From assembly GCA_037953625.1 (NCBI GenBank), contig CM075655.1:11798001-11862000 (forward strand): DNA of 64,000 nt, written 5' to 3'. The notes beneath the pieces are model-generated. The model did not search any database, had not been told where the DNA came from, and worked only from the letters and a program-made list of their open reading frames with translations. This stretch comes from Crotalaria pallida. Its lineage: Eukaryota > Streptophyta > Magnoliopsida > Fabales > Fabaceae. A program made the translations under genes and the position numbers. Shown here piece after piece: positions 46,842-57,661 of this stretch; position 1 is the first letter of the stretch; every line of letters begins with the position of its first letter.

Positions 46842-49800
46842 TTAGCCTATATTAGCTTCATCTAAAATACCAAGTTCTCTCCTAATATGATAAAAGGTGT
46901 CCCTTGGTAGAGGTTTTGTAAAAATGTCGGCTAATTGATTTGTGGTACTAACAAATTCAATTGTGCAATCACCCTTTTGTACATGATCTCTTAAAAAATG
47001 ATGTCTTATTTCAATGTGTTTAGTTCTTGAGTGATACACCGGATTCTTAGTCAAATTGATTGCACTCATGTTATCGCATCTAATCGGAATATTTTCAAGT
47101 TTCAAACCAAAATCTGATAATTGTTGTTTCATCCATAACAGTTGAGCACAACAACTACCGGTTGCGATATATTCCGCTTCGGCGGTAGAAAGAGCGACAC
47201 AAGCTTGCTTTTTAGAAAACCATGACACCAATGAACTTCCCAAGAAATGGCAAGTACCACTGGTGCTTTTGCGATCAAGCTTGCATCCGGCGAAGTCGGA
47301 ATCCGAGTAACCAACTAGACTAAGATTGGCATCAGCAGGATACCATAAACCAGTGTTAATTGTTCCTTTTAGATACTTAAATATATGTTTAACTGCGGAT
47401 AGGTGAGATTCTTTATGATTAGCTTGAAATCTAGCACACATGCATACACTAAACATAATATCCGGTCTAGATGCAGTGAGATATAGGAGACTACCTATCA
47501 TACCCCTATACTTACTAACATCAACCGGTGTACCTTGTTCATCCTTGTCTAGGTAGCATGATGTGCTCATTGGAGTGTAGGCTTCCTTGCACTTGTCCAA
47601 TCCGAATTTTTCAAGGAGCTCTTTGCAATATTTCCCTTGATGCACAAATATCCCCTCCTTGACTTGCTTTATTTGTAAGCCTAGGAAGAACTTGAGTTCT
47701 CCCATCATTGACATTTCAAATTCCTTTTTCATCAAATTTGAAAACTTTCTACAAAGAGACACGTTAGTAGCACCGAAAATGATATCATCAACATAGATTT
47801 GTACTAACAAAATGTCATCCTTGGTTTTATAAATAAATAATGTATTATCAACCTTCCCTCTTTGAAACTTGTTTTCTAATAGAAAGGAACTCAATCGATC
47901 ATACCAAGCTCTAGGAGCTTGTTTCAATCCATAGAGTGCCTTTTTCAATTTATAAACATGGTTTGGAAATTCACTATTTTCAGAACCGGGGGGTTGTTTG
48001 ACATACACTTCTTCATTTATAAACCCATTCAAGAAAGCACTTTTAACATCCATTTGATATAAAGTGAATTTCATGATTGAAGCATAAGCAAGTAAAATTC
48101 GGATTGCTTCAAGACGTGCAACCGGAGCAAAGGTCTCATCATAATCGATACCTTCCTCTTGGTTGTACCCTTGAGCTACTAGTCTAGCTTTGTTTCTATA
48201 AATCCATTTAGTACCAATTATGGTATGATCATCGGGTTTAGGGACTAGATCCCAAACTTCATTTCTTTCAAATTGGTTTAATACTTCTTGCATAGCAAGA
48301 ACCCAATGATCATCTTCAATGGCCTTTTTAATTGAATCGGGTTCAATTTGAGAAACAAATGAGACATAGTGGCAAATGTTTTGAATAGACCTACGAGTAA
48401 GTACTCCCTTTGACATATCTCCTATGACTTTGTCTATAGGATGAGCCTTGACCGATTTCCGAGTTGGAGGAAGTTCTTCCCTTACTTCTCCTTCATCAAC
48501 TTTTGAATTCTCTCTCTCTTTTTCTTCTTTTGAAAAGACAATGTCATCTTCACTAGCATCACATAAAACACTATCTTCTTTTGAAGACTCATTAAAAACC
48601 ACATGAATTGATTCCTCAATAGTTAAAGTTCTTTTATTGAAAATTCTATAAGCTTTACTATGAGAAGAATAGCCTAAAAATATGCCTTCATCGGATTTGG
48701 AATCAAACTTGTCAATGTGTTCTTTTCCATTATTTAAAACAAAAACTTGGCATCCGAAGACATGAAAATGAGATATATTTGGCTTTCTTCCCTTGTAAAG
48801 TTCATAGGGGGTTTTATCCAAAGAGGGCCTTATCAAAATACGATTTAAAACATAACAAGCCGTATTGACGGCATCGGCCCAAAAATATTGAGGTACTTGA
48901 GAATCATTTAACATGGTTCTAGCAAGTTCCTCTAGCACCCTATTTTTCCGCTCTACCACTCCGTTTTGTTCCGGAGTCCTTGGTGCGGAGAATTGATGCT
49001 CAATACCATTTTTAGCACAAAATCTATCAAATTTGTGGTTTTCGAATTCACCACCATGATCGGTACGAATAATAATTACTTTTTGATTTACTTGGTTTTG
49101 CAAAAGTTTGACATGATGTTTAAAAGATTTGTAGGTCTCACTCTTAGTAGTTAAAAATAAAGTCCAAGTAAACCTAGAGAAGTCATCAACAATCACCAAT
49201 GCATAATAGTTGCCACCAAAGCTTTTTATTTGTGATGGTCCAAACAAGTCCATATGAAGCATTTCTAATGGCCTTGATGTGGACATAACCATTTTTGATC
49301 CAAAGGTGTTTTTAGTTTGTTTACATTTCTTGCAAGGGGAACAAACACCTTCAATAGAAAAATTTAGCTTTGGTAAACCAACTACTAGATCTTTAGATTG
49401 AATTTTCTTCAATTGGTTTACATTTATATGAGCGGTCCTACGATGCCATAACCAAGTGTCATTTTCTTTGCTCACTAAACAAGTAGAGACCAAAGAAGTG
49501 ACTTTGTTCAAATCAACTAAGTAAGTATTATTTGACCTTCTACCAACAAATTTGATTGATTCATCTTTGTCACTTTTAATGAGGCAATGGGTGGAGGTAA
49601 AAACTACATGATTGCCAATATCACATAATTGGCTTATGCTCAAGAGATTATGTTCTAATCCTTGAACATAGAGCACATTATCAATAATCAAGTTTGAAGA
49701 GTTTCCGATTTTACCAATACCAAGGATTTTGCCTTTGTTGTTGTCCCCATAAGTGACATAACCCTTTTCCTTTGGAGTAAGCTCCATGAAGTGCCGCTTA

Positions 49801-49868
49801 TCTCCCGTCATGTGCTTCGAACATCCACTATCAAGATACCACAATTGTTTTCCCGTTCGAAGACACAC
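46842..49868 (-). CDS. pol: copia-B Pol polyprotein
   Basis: An uninterrupted 1008-codon frame opens with GTG TGT directly after TTTTGTAG, with no ATG. Protease: WYLDSGCS, active Asp near residue 13. GAG-pre-integrase and zinc binder: HRRTAH near 142-147, CSPCKKC near 176-182. Integrase catalytic triad: D207 (MDLFGP), D270 (RTDHGGEF), E306 (NGVVERKN). RT: YQMDVKSAFLNG near 604, LYGLKQAPRAWY near 645, catalytic YVDD at 692-695. RNase H: SDSDFAGCKLDRKSTSGT, TAEAEYIA, QLADIFTKPLP near the end. An 11-residue segment present in copia-A between two RNK motifs (about residue 560) is missing, in frame, at the RT N terminus, so RT activity is doubtful. Confidence 0.93.
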   Translation of the reverse strand: MCLRTGKQLWYLDSGCSKHMTGDKRHFMELTPKEKGYVTYGDNNKGKILGIGKIGNSSNLIIDNVLYVQGLEHNLLSISQLCDIGNHVVFTSTHCLIKSDKDESIKFVGRRSNNTYLVDLNKVTSLVSTCLVSKENDTWLWHRRTAHINVNQLKKIQSKDLVVGLPKLNFSIEGVCSPCKKCKQTKNTFGSKMVMSTSRPLEMLHMDLFGPSQIKSFGGNYYALVIVDDFSRFTWTLFLTTKSETYKSFKHHVKLLQNQVNQKVIIIRTDHGGEFENHKFDRFCAKNGIEHQFSAPRTPEQNGVVERKNRVLEELARTMLNDSQVPQYFWADAVNTACYVLNRILIRPSLDKTPYELYKGRKPNISHFHVFGCQVFVLNNGKEHIDKFDSKSDEGIFLGYSSHSKAYRIFNKRTLTIEESIHVVFNESSKEDSVLCDASEDDIVFSKEEKERENSKVDEGEVREELPPTRKSVKAHPIDKVIGDMSKGVLTRRSIQNICHYVSFVSQIEPDSIKKAIEDDHWVLAMQEVLNQFERNEVWDLVPKPDDHTIIGTKWIYRNKARLVAQGYNQEEGIDYDETFAPVARLEAIRILLAYASIMKFTLYQMDVKSAFLNGFINEEVYVKQPPGSENSEFPNHVYKLKKALYGLKQAPRAWYDRLSSFLLENKFQRGKVDNTLFIYKTKDDILLVQIYVDDIIFGATNVSLCRKFSNLMKKEFEMSMMGELKFFLGLQIKQVKEGIFVHQGKYCKELLEKFGLDKCKEAYTPMSTSCYLDKDEQGTPVDVSKYRGMIGSLLYLTASRPDIMFSVCMCARFQANHKESHLSAVKHIFKYLKGTINTGLWYPADANLSLVGYSDSDFAGCKLDRKSTSGTCHFLGSSLVSWFSKKQACVALSTAEAEYIATGSCCAQLLWMKQQLSDFGLKLENIPIRCDNMSAINLTKNPVYHSRTKHIEIRHHFLRDHVQKGDCTIEFVSTTNQLADIFTKPLPRDTFYHIRRELGILDEANIG

Positions 49869-49881
49869 CTACAAAATGAAA

Positions 49882-51660
49882 TCACTTGTTCACTTTGGGT
49901 ACCCAAACAATGTTGGGTCCCTTAGGGTTAGTGTTGGGACTTTCTCCCTTCTTAATCCACATATAAGTGCCCTTTTTCATTTCAAACTTCTTAATGTGGC
50001 ACTCAATGTTGATATGTCCAACCTTTCCACAATAAGTACAAGTTGGTCTCTTTGATGAATTTTTCTTAGAAAATGTTCCAACCACCTTGTACTTTTTGTT
50101 CGTTTTATGAACATATCCTAAACCGGTTTTGTTGTGATTATGTCTTTGAGAGTTCAACAACCGGTTGAGGTTTCTATCACTATGTGAGATTGTGAGTTTG
50201 TTTTTCAACTCTTTCACTTCTTTTTCAAGTTCATCACATCTCTCACATGGAGTGATAATCTCCTCATGATTTGCACAATCACTTTGATGACTAGAATTAA
50301 TAAGTTCCAAGGATTCATTTTGAAGTTTCAACTCATTTATAGATTTTTGCAATTCATCAATTTCTTGTTGAAACTCCAAAATTTTCTTTCCTTTTTCCTT
50401 ATTGATTTTAGCAAGCCTTCTAAATTGAATTAACATTTCATTGTAGGCTTCTTGCAAATCATCATAGGAAATGGAGTTTGAAGAGGAACAAGAAGAGCTA
50501 GAGGTTACCTCATCATCACTTTCACCCATGTCATGATTAGCTCTTGATGAGGACTCATGATTGTTCTTGGCCATGAGACAAAGATTTGCATTTTCATCAC
50601 CGGAACTACTTGAAGATGATTCATTGCTCTTCTCCGGTGCATCCCAAACAATGTATGCACGCTTCCCTTTGGTCTCTTGGGTCTTCTTGTCATTCTTCTT
50701 CAAGAATGTGGCACATTCCATTCTTATGTGACCAACCCCACCACATTCATGACACTTAACTCCATCATTGGTACTCTTTTCTCTTTGTTTGGAGTCTTTG
50801 GTTCTCTTGAAATTGGATGAAGATCCACCTTTCTTCCCTTTGAAGAATTTGTTGAATCTTTTCACAAACATCCCAAATTCTTCTTGATTTGGTTCACCAT
50901 CGGAATCTCCACTTGTAGAGCATTCTTCAACTTCTTTTGTAGCTTTGGTTGAAGCTTTGAGTGCTATGTTCTTTTTCTTTTTGTCCGATTCCTCATGCAT
51001 CCCAAGTCTTGTAAGCTCCATCTCATGCTCTTGGAGTTTGCCAAACAAAGTGGCTAAGTCCATGCTATTTATGTCTCTTGATTCCTTGATGGCGGTTACC
51101 TTGGGTTGCCAACTCCTATCAAGACATCTTAGAATTTTGTTAGTAGTTTCACCATTGCGAAATACTTTTCCCAAGGAAATCAAATGATTAACAATGTGAG
51201 AGAATCGCTTTTGCAAGTCACTAATGGTTTCATTTGGCAACATGTGGAACAATTCATATTCGTTAGTTAGAGAATTCAATCTTGCATCTCTAACCTCACT
51301 TGTTCCCTCATGTGTGACTTGCAAAGTATCCCACATTTCTTTTGCCGATTTACATTGGGAAACTCTATAAAATTCATCATGGGATAGAGCCGATAAGATG
51401 ATGTTTTTAGCTTTTAAATCAAATCAGACTTTTCTCTTTTCATCATCATTCCAACTACTCCTTGGAATTTCAACAATTTCATCATTTATTTTCTTTTTGG
51501 GAATGAAAGGACCATTTTCAATTGCATCCCAAATATCCATATCAATTGCTTCAATAAAAACTTTCATGCGAGTTTTCCAATAAACATATCATTCACCATT
51601 AAATAGTGGAGGACGGTTTATTGAAGCTCCTTCTCCACCAAAGTTATTGCTAGAGCCCAT
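49882..51660 (-). pseudogene. gag: copia-B Gag (two nonsense codons near the start)
   Basis: ATG at 51660 (MGSSNNFGGEGAS). Codon 24 (TGA, 51591-51589) and codon 79 (TGA, 51426-51424) are nonsense. From 51336 the frame is open for 484 codons. It has the copia gag core (MWDTLQVTHEG, EYELFHMLPNE), knuckles CHECGGVGHIRMEC and CTYCGKVGHINIEC, a Glu/Lys coiled coil between them, and the VWVPKVNK end. The terminal TGA is shared with copia-A and precedes pol in the +1 frame. Confidence 0.9.
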
Positions 51661-51716
51661 TAAGTTTCCAAAAGGATCTTTTTCGAAAAAGTTGTTACAC
51701 TCGATCTTTCGACCGA

Positions 51717-51728
51717 GCTCTGATACCA
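51717..51728 (-). promoter_or_regulatory. Primer-binding site of copia-B
   Basis: TGGTATCAGAGC on the minus strand, two bases inside the LTR end CCAACA. Confidence 0.92.
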
Positions 51729-51730
51729 CT

Positions 51731-53304
51731 TGTTGGAAACCAACAAGCGGGCTAAGCAAATACTAGAGGGGGGGTGAATAGTATTTTGAAGCACTAATAC
51801 CAAATATTTCGATTGATAATTGAAGAATGGAGCTAAGACTGAATTTTCTGGAATCAGACACAAAAGACTCGAGTCTTTTGTGAAATACTCGAGTTTTTCA
51901 GTGATGAACAACTCGAGTCTTTTCTGAAATACTCGAGTTTTTCCTATCAGATAGCAGAAAAACCAGAAACGAAAATTCAGCAATTTAACTCAAATCAATT
52001 CAATAATAAACAGGAACTTATCCAACAGAATAGCAAGCAATCTAAATAATTTTTAAACACAAGGATTCCTTGAACTTGCTACCTAATTGTATAAATCCTA
52101 ATTGATTGAAATGACTTAAGTCTATTGAGCTAGAAAGTAGATTAAAAGCAATAAACCAACACTCAAGCAATTTTATCCTGGTTCACCCCAACAATGAGCT
52201 ACATCCAGTCCTCCTAATCACTTAGGAGTTTCTACTAATAATCAAATTGTTAGAAATTACAAAGGATTGCTTGAGAATGGCCTCACTCAACCTAACCCTT
52301 TCAAGAGTGTACCAAACTCTTGATTTCTACCCCAATTTGATTCCGGTGATTGAAGAACTCTTCACAAAGCTTCCTTGAACTCCCTTCAAGAAACTCCACC
52401 GGGCTAGGAACCTCCTAGTCTTGCGCTTGAGAACCTCTCAAGACTTCCAACACCCTAAGCCACTTAGGGTTTGCTTGGGAACAATCCAAGACTTTGAATA
52501 ATCAAGCTTTTTGTATGTGTATTACTAATCTCACAATGGATTAGCACAGATAAGCACAGCTCAATGTAAGAATTGAGGCCTAAAACTCAACTTGGAATAA
52601 AATGACAATATGAGTGAGAAGTTGAGCTTTTTGGGAATTAACACTTGAGAAGAGGAAATTAAGAAAGCTTGAATCAATATGATCTTGTTGTCTTGTTTAT
52701 TCTTGCACAAATTCAAAGAGAAATTTTACAATAAGGTTCTGAATTCTCTCTTGGGTTGGATGAGACTCAAATGCCCTCCATTGGTTTTTGAGTCTCTCCA
52801 ACGTTCATTTTTGCTGACTGGACAAAAATACTCGAGTCTTTTGGTAAATACTCGAGTCTTTTTGGTCGGTCACGAGTGAATTGGTGCACGAACCAGACTA
52901 ACGGTCATATTTGCTGACCTGGCACAAATACTCGAGTTTTTCTATAAATACTCGAGTATATACTCGAGTCTTTATCAAAATACTCGAGTATTTTGATCAG
53001 ATATGGGAAAAATTATTTTTCAATTTTATTTTTCCTCTCAAGTATTAATTTTTGGTCAATCTCAACTTAATAAACATATAAAAATTTATTCCTAGAAGAG
53101 ACTAACTATTTCTACCCACTCTCAACCACTCTCAACATAAATTAGAAATTTACAATTAATATTTGATTGAGAATGATTGGGCACTTGTCTTCTTTTCTTG
53201 ACTTCTTGTTGATGTTGATGTTGCAATATCTTCAAGGCATGATTTGTTAATTATTTTGTCATCATCAAAACATAATCCACCTAATTAGGAGCATTGAATT
53301 AACA
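51731..53304 (-). repeat. 5' LTR of copia-B
   Basis: On the minus strand TGTTAATTC...TTTCCAACA, 1574 bp, nearly identical to 43878-45451. Confidence 0.93.
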
Positions 53305-54625
53305 AATTGGTCTTCTGAATCAATGAGAGAAATGAGGGGTTCTCTTGGAGATCCTCTCGTCCAACACCATGACGAGGGTCCAAGCCAGCAGCACTAGTGG
53401 AAAGAGGAAGTTTGACAGGGCCATATGCAGGAAAACGCTCAAACAGAAAATACTGGAGAAATGTCAAGTCGATATAAGAATTGATTGGAAAGCGCCCATG
53501 AGATATGCGCATCTGAACTGATACCTGATCTAGGCGAGCGTACAAGCCGCCTAGGTAAAATGAAGCGAGAGGAAGGCGTGTACCTTCCGCCAAGAGACAA
53601 GCAAAAACAAAGACACATGGGCTTACAGACTCCCATGGAGGTCCAGGAAACACATAGCGGCTAAGCCAGAAGGCGATAAAAGCGGCACGGCAGAGGCGTG
53701 CATCAGTGACAGGTCCGGATTGGAATTTACCATCATGGAAATCGCCAAAGAAATAGCGAATCCAGCAAGCAAAGGTGTACTTAACAGAGGAACGTTGACT
53801 TGCTCTTCGACTCTTAGAAACCAAGTTCCCAGTGCCCCTCACCGGTTGAGAAGAGGAGCCCTTAGCATATGAGGCGCGCCTTCGCATGAAGAGGTCCCGA
53901 GAATACTTGGCGCTCAGAGCCGAAGCGGCTTTCAGTTGCATCGACAACTCAGAAAATTGCTCATCAACATTCTCCACATCAAGGTCTGCATCTCCAAAAG
54001 CGGGAAGACCAAGAAGTATGATCACATCTTCAAGTGTTGGGGTAAACTCTCCCCATGACGTTAGAAAGGTGTGGGTGGAGGAACACCAGCGCTGCACCAA
54101 CATCAACAGATCACTGGGTTTGCGGTTGGCACCGAGTCTAGGCGACGCCTTGATGGCAGCAGCAATCCCCGCCTTCTCCAAAACAACCACGAAAGCGGCA
54201 TCAGTAGCAAAAACGTGGTCGACCCACTCTTGCCATCCAGCGGTGCCTCCCACGCGAACATTGAAGTTCACATCCACCCATGGGAACTCCAAGCGGCGAA
54301 GGCAGGAACGGAGTAATGAGGAGCCCAGAGCGCAATGGTACTTACTGTAAGAGGGAGAAGAAATGAGTTCGACGTCCTCCTCAGAAACCACCGTGGCTTT
54401 GGAAGACGAGCCAACAATAAAATCGCCCGAATCGGGACCAGAGGGCGAGTCCGCCTTCACCTCCGTGGCCCAGCGACGGTACCCCGGTTCAACAGGGTAA
54501 GAGCGGGGGCAAGGAAGCTCTCGCACGAAGCAGTAAGAGATGGGGCCTGGAAGCTGAATCTCTTCCTCAGAACTCGAGGAAGCACTTCCGACCGCAGGGG
54601 TAGCAATAGCTTTTGACTTCGACAT
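53305..54625 (-). CDS. PMD gene, exon 1, 5' part
   Basis: The preferred start is ATG at 54625 (MSKSKAIATPAVGSASSSSE). An in-frame ATG at 54661 would add 12 residues. The frame is open for about 440 codons to SFLSLIQKTN, where copia-B's TSD begins. The N terminus is acidic and Ser-rich; the PMD core starts near residue 110. No transmembrane segment or signal peptide is evident. Confidence 0.85.
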
Positions 54626-55164
54626 AATAATGGCAAACGCAAGAGATGAACAGGGAAACAAGAAAGCAGAGAAGTAACGGAGGAAAGTTTTTCTTATAAG
54701 TTTCAGACAACAAAGACACGAAGAAGAAAGAGAACGAGTGGAAGTAAAGGAGAAAACTGAAAAGTTTTAAGGGAGTTTCGAAAGAAGGAGTGAAAAGGGG
54801 GGACGTGGGAAAACGTGCAAGCTGAAGGATATTTGCCTCTTCCCCCTAACGACACGTGGAGCGCAGCAGAAGAATGGAGGGAAGAAAAAACCAAAAGACT
54901 CACAGTGAGGGCCCGTTGACAAGACCCCACTGGGTTTCGAAATTCAAAGCAGAAGCTGCCAAGCAGTGAGCGAAGCCGGAGAAACGCAAAGGGTACCCGC
55001 GATAAAGAGGCGTCCCTTGGTGTACGCCATCCCAGAAATCGAGGGCGACGCTGAAAGAAGCGACAAAAGGCGAAAGAACAAAGAATGAAGAGTCAAGAAA
55101 AGAGGAAACAAGCAAAAAGCACAAAATGGGATTTGCACTGAGAATGAAATTCTTCCCCTCTCAC
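54626..55164 (-). other. 5' flank of the PMD gene inside the Ogre-like element
   Basis: No gene. The antisense PMD gene needs a promoter here or in the 3' LTR, but I see no clear TATA box at a fitting distance. Frames seen here are short and unrecognisable. Confidence 0.5.
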
Positions 55165-55179
55165 TGCAAAGGGGGCAAT
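55165..55179 (+). promoter_or_regulatory. Polypurine tract of Ogre-like element
   Basis: GCAAAGGGGGCAAT directly precedes the 3' LTR start TGTTGATACC. Confidence 0.85.
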
Positions 55180-56477
55180 TGTTGATACCTCAATATTTGG
55201 TAGCCCAAATCATAAGGCCCAAATCACGTAAGGGCCCCGGAGTTGTCAAACAAAAAACAAAGTATTAAAGACGCTGAGAAAGACGCGCCAACCCCAGGAA
55301 TTGCCCAAGGCGACACACGCCCAAGGCGACGATCACCAAGGCGACCATTCTCGATAAGACATCCAGAGCAAAGAGCGAAGCATGTTGACGGCAAGGAATG
55401 CCATGTGCTATCTCAAGGCGCCCCAGATGCCACGAAAAACCGAAGAGAATATCGTAATAAGTAAAGGCGATCCGGGAGTAAGAGCCCGTGGAAGGCGCAC
55501 TCATGACCAGCCGAGGGCGTCATAGCTATCCGAAGCTCTAGCGGCTTGCAGAGGAAGTCAAGAGAGAATCTTTTATTTATCCAAGGCAAAGCTAAGGGGA
55601 GTAAGACTTGGAGTCCTCTCCTTCCCCGTAATCATCAAATACCAAAGCCAAGAATGGCAAAGAAGACAAAACCACCGGAAAGATGCTCTGGACACATGAT
55701 GCAGGCGATCATTAACCAACGGACGAAGGGAAGCGAACAGAGACCACTGGTCCAAGACACCACTATAAATAAAAGAAAGAAAAGAAAAGGAAGGCAGGAC
55801 TCCGGGAGGGGGAGAAAGAGCCTCAGGGGGAAGAAACTCCCTAGAAGAGAACGGCGTCCCCCTAAGAGGTAAAAAGGCACCAGAGAAAAGGGGGAAACGA
55901 CACAATATACACAATGTAAGAAAACACAGAGAAGCAGAGCCCCAAGAGCCACCCCCTCCCAAAGGCCGAGAAACGCCAAAAGGCAAGAGGAGCAATACCT
56001 CAAAGCAATCATAGTTGCAACACAGTACATACAATATACACAAAAGACTCAAAAGCTCCTCCCTCTGAGAAATGGAGAATTGCCATGAAGAAGCAAGAGG
56101 CAGAATAAACAACAAAGGAGGAACAAAAAAGGAGGAAAAGCCAGAAGGCGTGCGCCTCCAGCAATCATCCTAGGAGCCAGGACGAGGAGGTCAGAATACC
56201 CGAAATACCACAACCAACGACGGCTACAACACGGAGGGCGTACAACAAAGAGGAAAGGAAGCTCCCCTTCTGAAACTACAATAACGTAAAAGGAGTGTAA
56301 AGCCAAAGCGCGCACTCCTTTCTCTGTAAAAGGAACCACAAAAGTGGGAGCCATTTCCTTGTATAAACCCCTCTGTACCTCGTCTTGACATAATGGAAGC
56401 CTAAAGCTTCACGAAGTTTACGAACCCATTATCTCTTTTAATTAAATCATCATTATCGCACAAAGCGGTCCGAAACA
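55180..56477 (+). repeat. 3' LTR (1298 bp) of Ogre-like element
   Basis: TGTTGATACC...CCGAAACA, about 98% identical by eye to 33437-34734, followed by TSD AACTT. Confidence 0.92.
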
Positions 56478-57572
56478 AACTTTAAAAGATATTTCATTAA
56501 GTAACATAAATAAAATAAATCAGAGTTTGAAATCTAGAGCGGAATAACTTTAAACGTTTCCTTTTTTACAAAATAGTTATACACAAAATGTGGGGCACCC
56601 AATACGATACAGAATATTTATACAAAATAAATTCCTTTTCTTTCGACTTGTTCCGCTGCGCACTCTGATCTCCAAGCATCTTGAATGTGTACCTAAATTG
56701 TTAACCACTAAGGGTGAGATATTTCACAGCACAGTGAATTAAAAAGGACAGTAAACAGTTCATAATAAAACTTGAGATTAAAAGCCAAATCAAAGATAAA
56801 GGCAACAAAATACAACCACATTCACAAATTCCATTGTCATTCATTCATTCGTGTTCGTTTCCCATTATTTTAACATTCCCTTTTTCTTTATTTCCATTTC
56901 CATTTAATAATTCCAATACTATAACCCTTTCCACTTTCCAATTCACAATTAAGCAATTAAAACACTAAGTCACAAATATAAACATTTAGCACTTAGGTTG
57001 ATCAATAATTAATTAACAATCAATAACAAACAACAATCACCAGATAACCAGCAACCGGTCGACATACACAGGTATGTCTCAGAGTGCAATAATTTAAGTC
57101 ACCTCCCTAGTGTTCTTCACTTCCTACTTTATTAACAAACAACAAAGAAAATTAACATAAACATTATTAATATTACTCTAAACCTTCCTACCCTAAGTTT
57201 TATTAACTATTATTTTGATACCCATACTCTAATTTAACTATTAAACTCAAATCCTATTATAAACTCTAACTATCCCTAACTCAAAGTGTGGAAAGAGTCT
57301 CCCCTTACCTGGAAATCCTAGCAATAACGACCGAGCCAGTTAACCTTTGAACTTGCTCCAGGGTCAGGGTCCACAATAACGTGTTAGATCTAAATAGGGA
57401 CATATGTTAAAACTAATTATATCATTAAAAATATATATAAAATAAACTCATTTTTGTCAAAATAATAAATATATATCATTATACAATAAAAATATATCAC
57501 TTTTGTCATAAACATCTCTTCATTTGAAAATATAGGGATACTAAAAATATTGACGGATCGTCAAATAAATTA
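56478..57572 (-). repeat. Continuation of gypsy solo LTR between Ogre-like element and MULE
   Basis: No gene. A part near 56650-56740 matches the reverse complement of about 19680-19770 in the other solo LTR. Confidence 0.7.
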
Positions 57573-57661
57573 GGGGAAATTGCACTCACCTCCCCTGAGG
57601 TTTACACTAATGACAAAGACACCCCCTCTAGTTTGAAAAATGACACTCACCTCCCCTGTTA
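57573..57661. repeat. MULE left terminal inverted repeat
   Basis: It matches the reverse complement of about 61461-61549 with few mismatches. Confidence 0.9.

Larger units (their letters stand above)
43878..53304 (-). mobile_element. copia-B: full-length SIRE-like Ty1/copia element
   Basis: TSD AATTG flanks it (43873-43877, 53305-53309). It has two 1574-bp LTRs, PBS, gag, pol, a 1.4-kb 3' noncoding region and a polypurine tract, 9427 bp in all on the minus strand. By eye the two LTRs differ at about three positions, so it is very young. Even so, gag has two nonsense codons and RT lacks about 11 residues. It is the same family as the host copia-A but has no third ORF. Confidence 0.93.
38638..54625 (-). 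pseudogene. Plant mobile domain (PMD) protein gene, antisense to the Ogre-like element, split by two insertions
   Basis: Four exons read on the minus strand: exon 1 54625-53305 and 43877-43382 (split by copia-B), exon 2 43299-42973, exon 3 42869-42745 and 39546-39220 (split by a solo LTR), exon 4 39128-38638. Introns of 82, 103 and 91 nt have GT/AG borders and join the frame correctly. Exon 1 carries the PMD (PF10536-type) region: LEFPWVDVNF, WCSSTHTFLTSWGEFTPT and LEDVIILLGLP, followed by CWIRYFFGDF and FIAFWLSRYVFPGPPWESVS. Exons 2-3 are Ser/Arg/Ala-rich and disordered. Exon 4 ends in a probable coiled coil. PMD proteins include host silencing factors of the MAIN/MAIL group and many transposon-borne copies. 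No stop interrupts the exons; one base is out of register at the copia-B junction. Confidence 0.8.
33437..56477 (+). mobile_element. Ogre-like non-autonomous LTR retrotransposon with antisense PMD gene
   Basis: TSD AACTT flanks it (33432-33436, 56478-56482). It has two 1298-bp LTRs (33437-34734 and 55180-56477), a PBS of the Ogre/tRNA-Arg type and a polypurine tract, all on the + strand. Total length is 23,041 bp, or about 10.4 kb without its two nested insertions. No gag or pol frame is present anywhere inside. The left inner half is a noncoding leader with tandem repeats; the right inner half carries, on the minus strand, a four-exon gene for a plant mobile domain protein. The LTRs differ at about 20 sites by eye, nearly all transitions. 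Confidence 0.88.
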
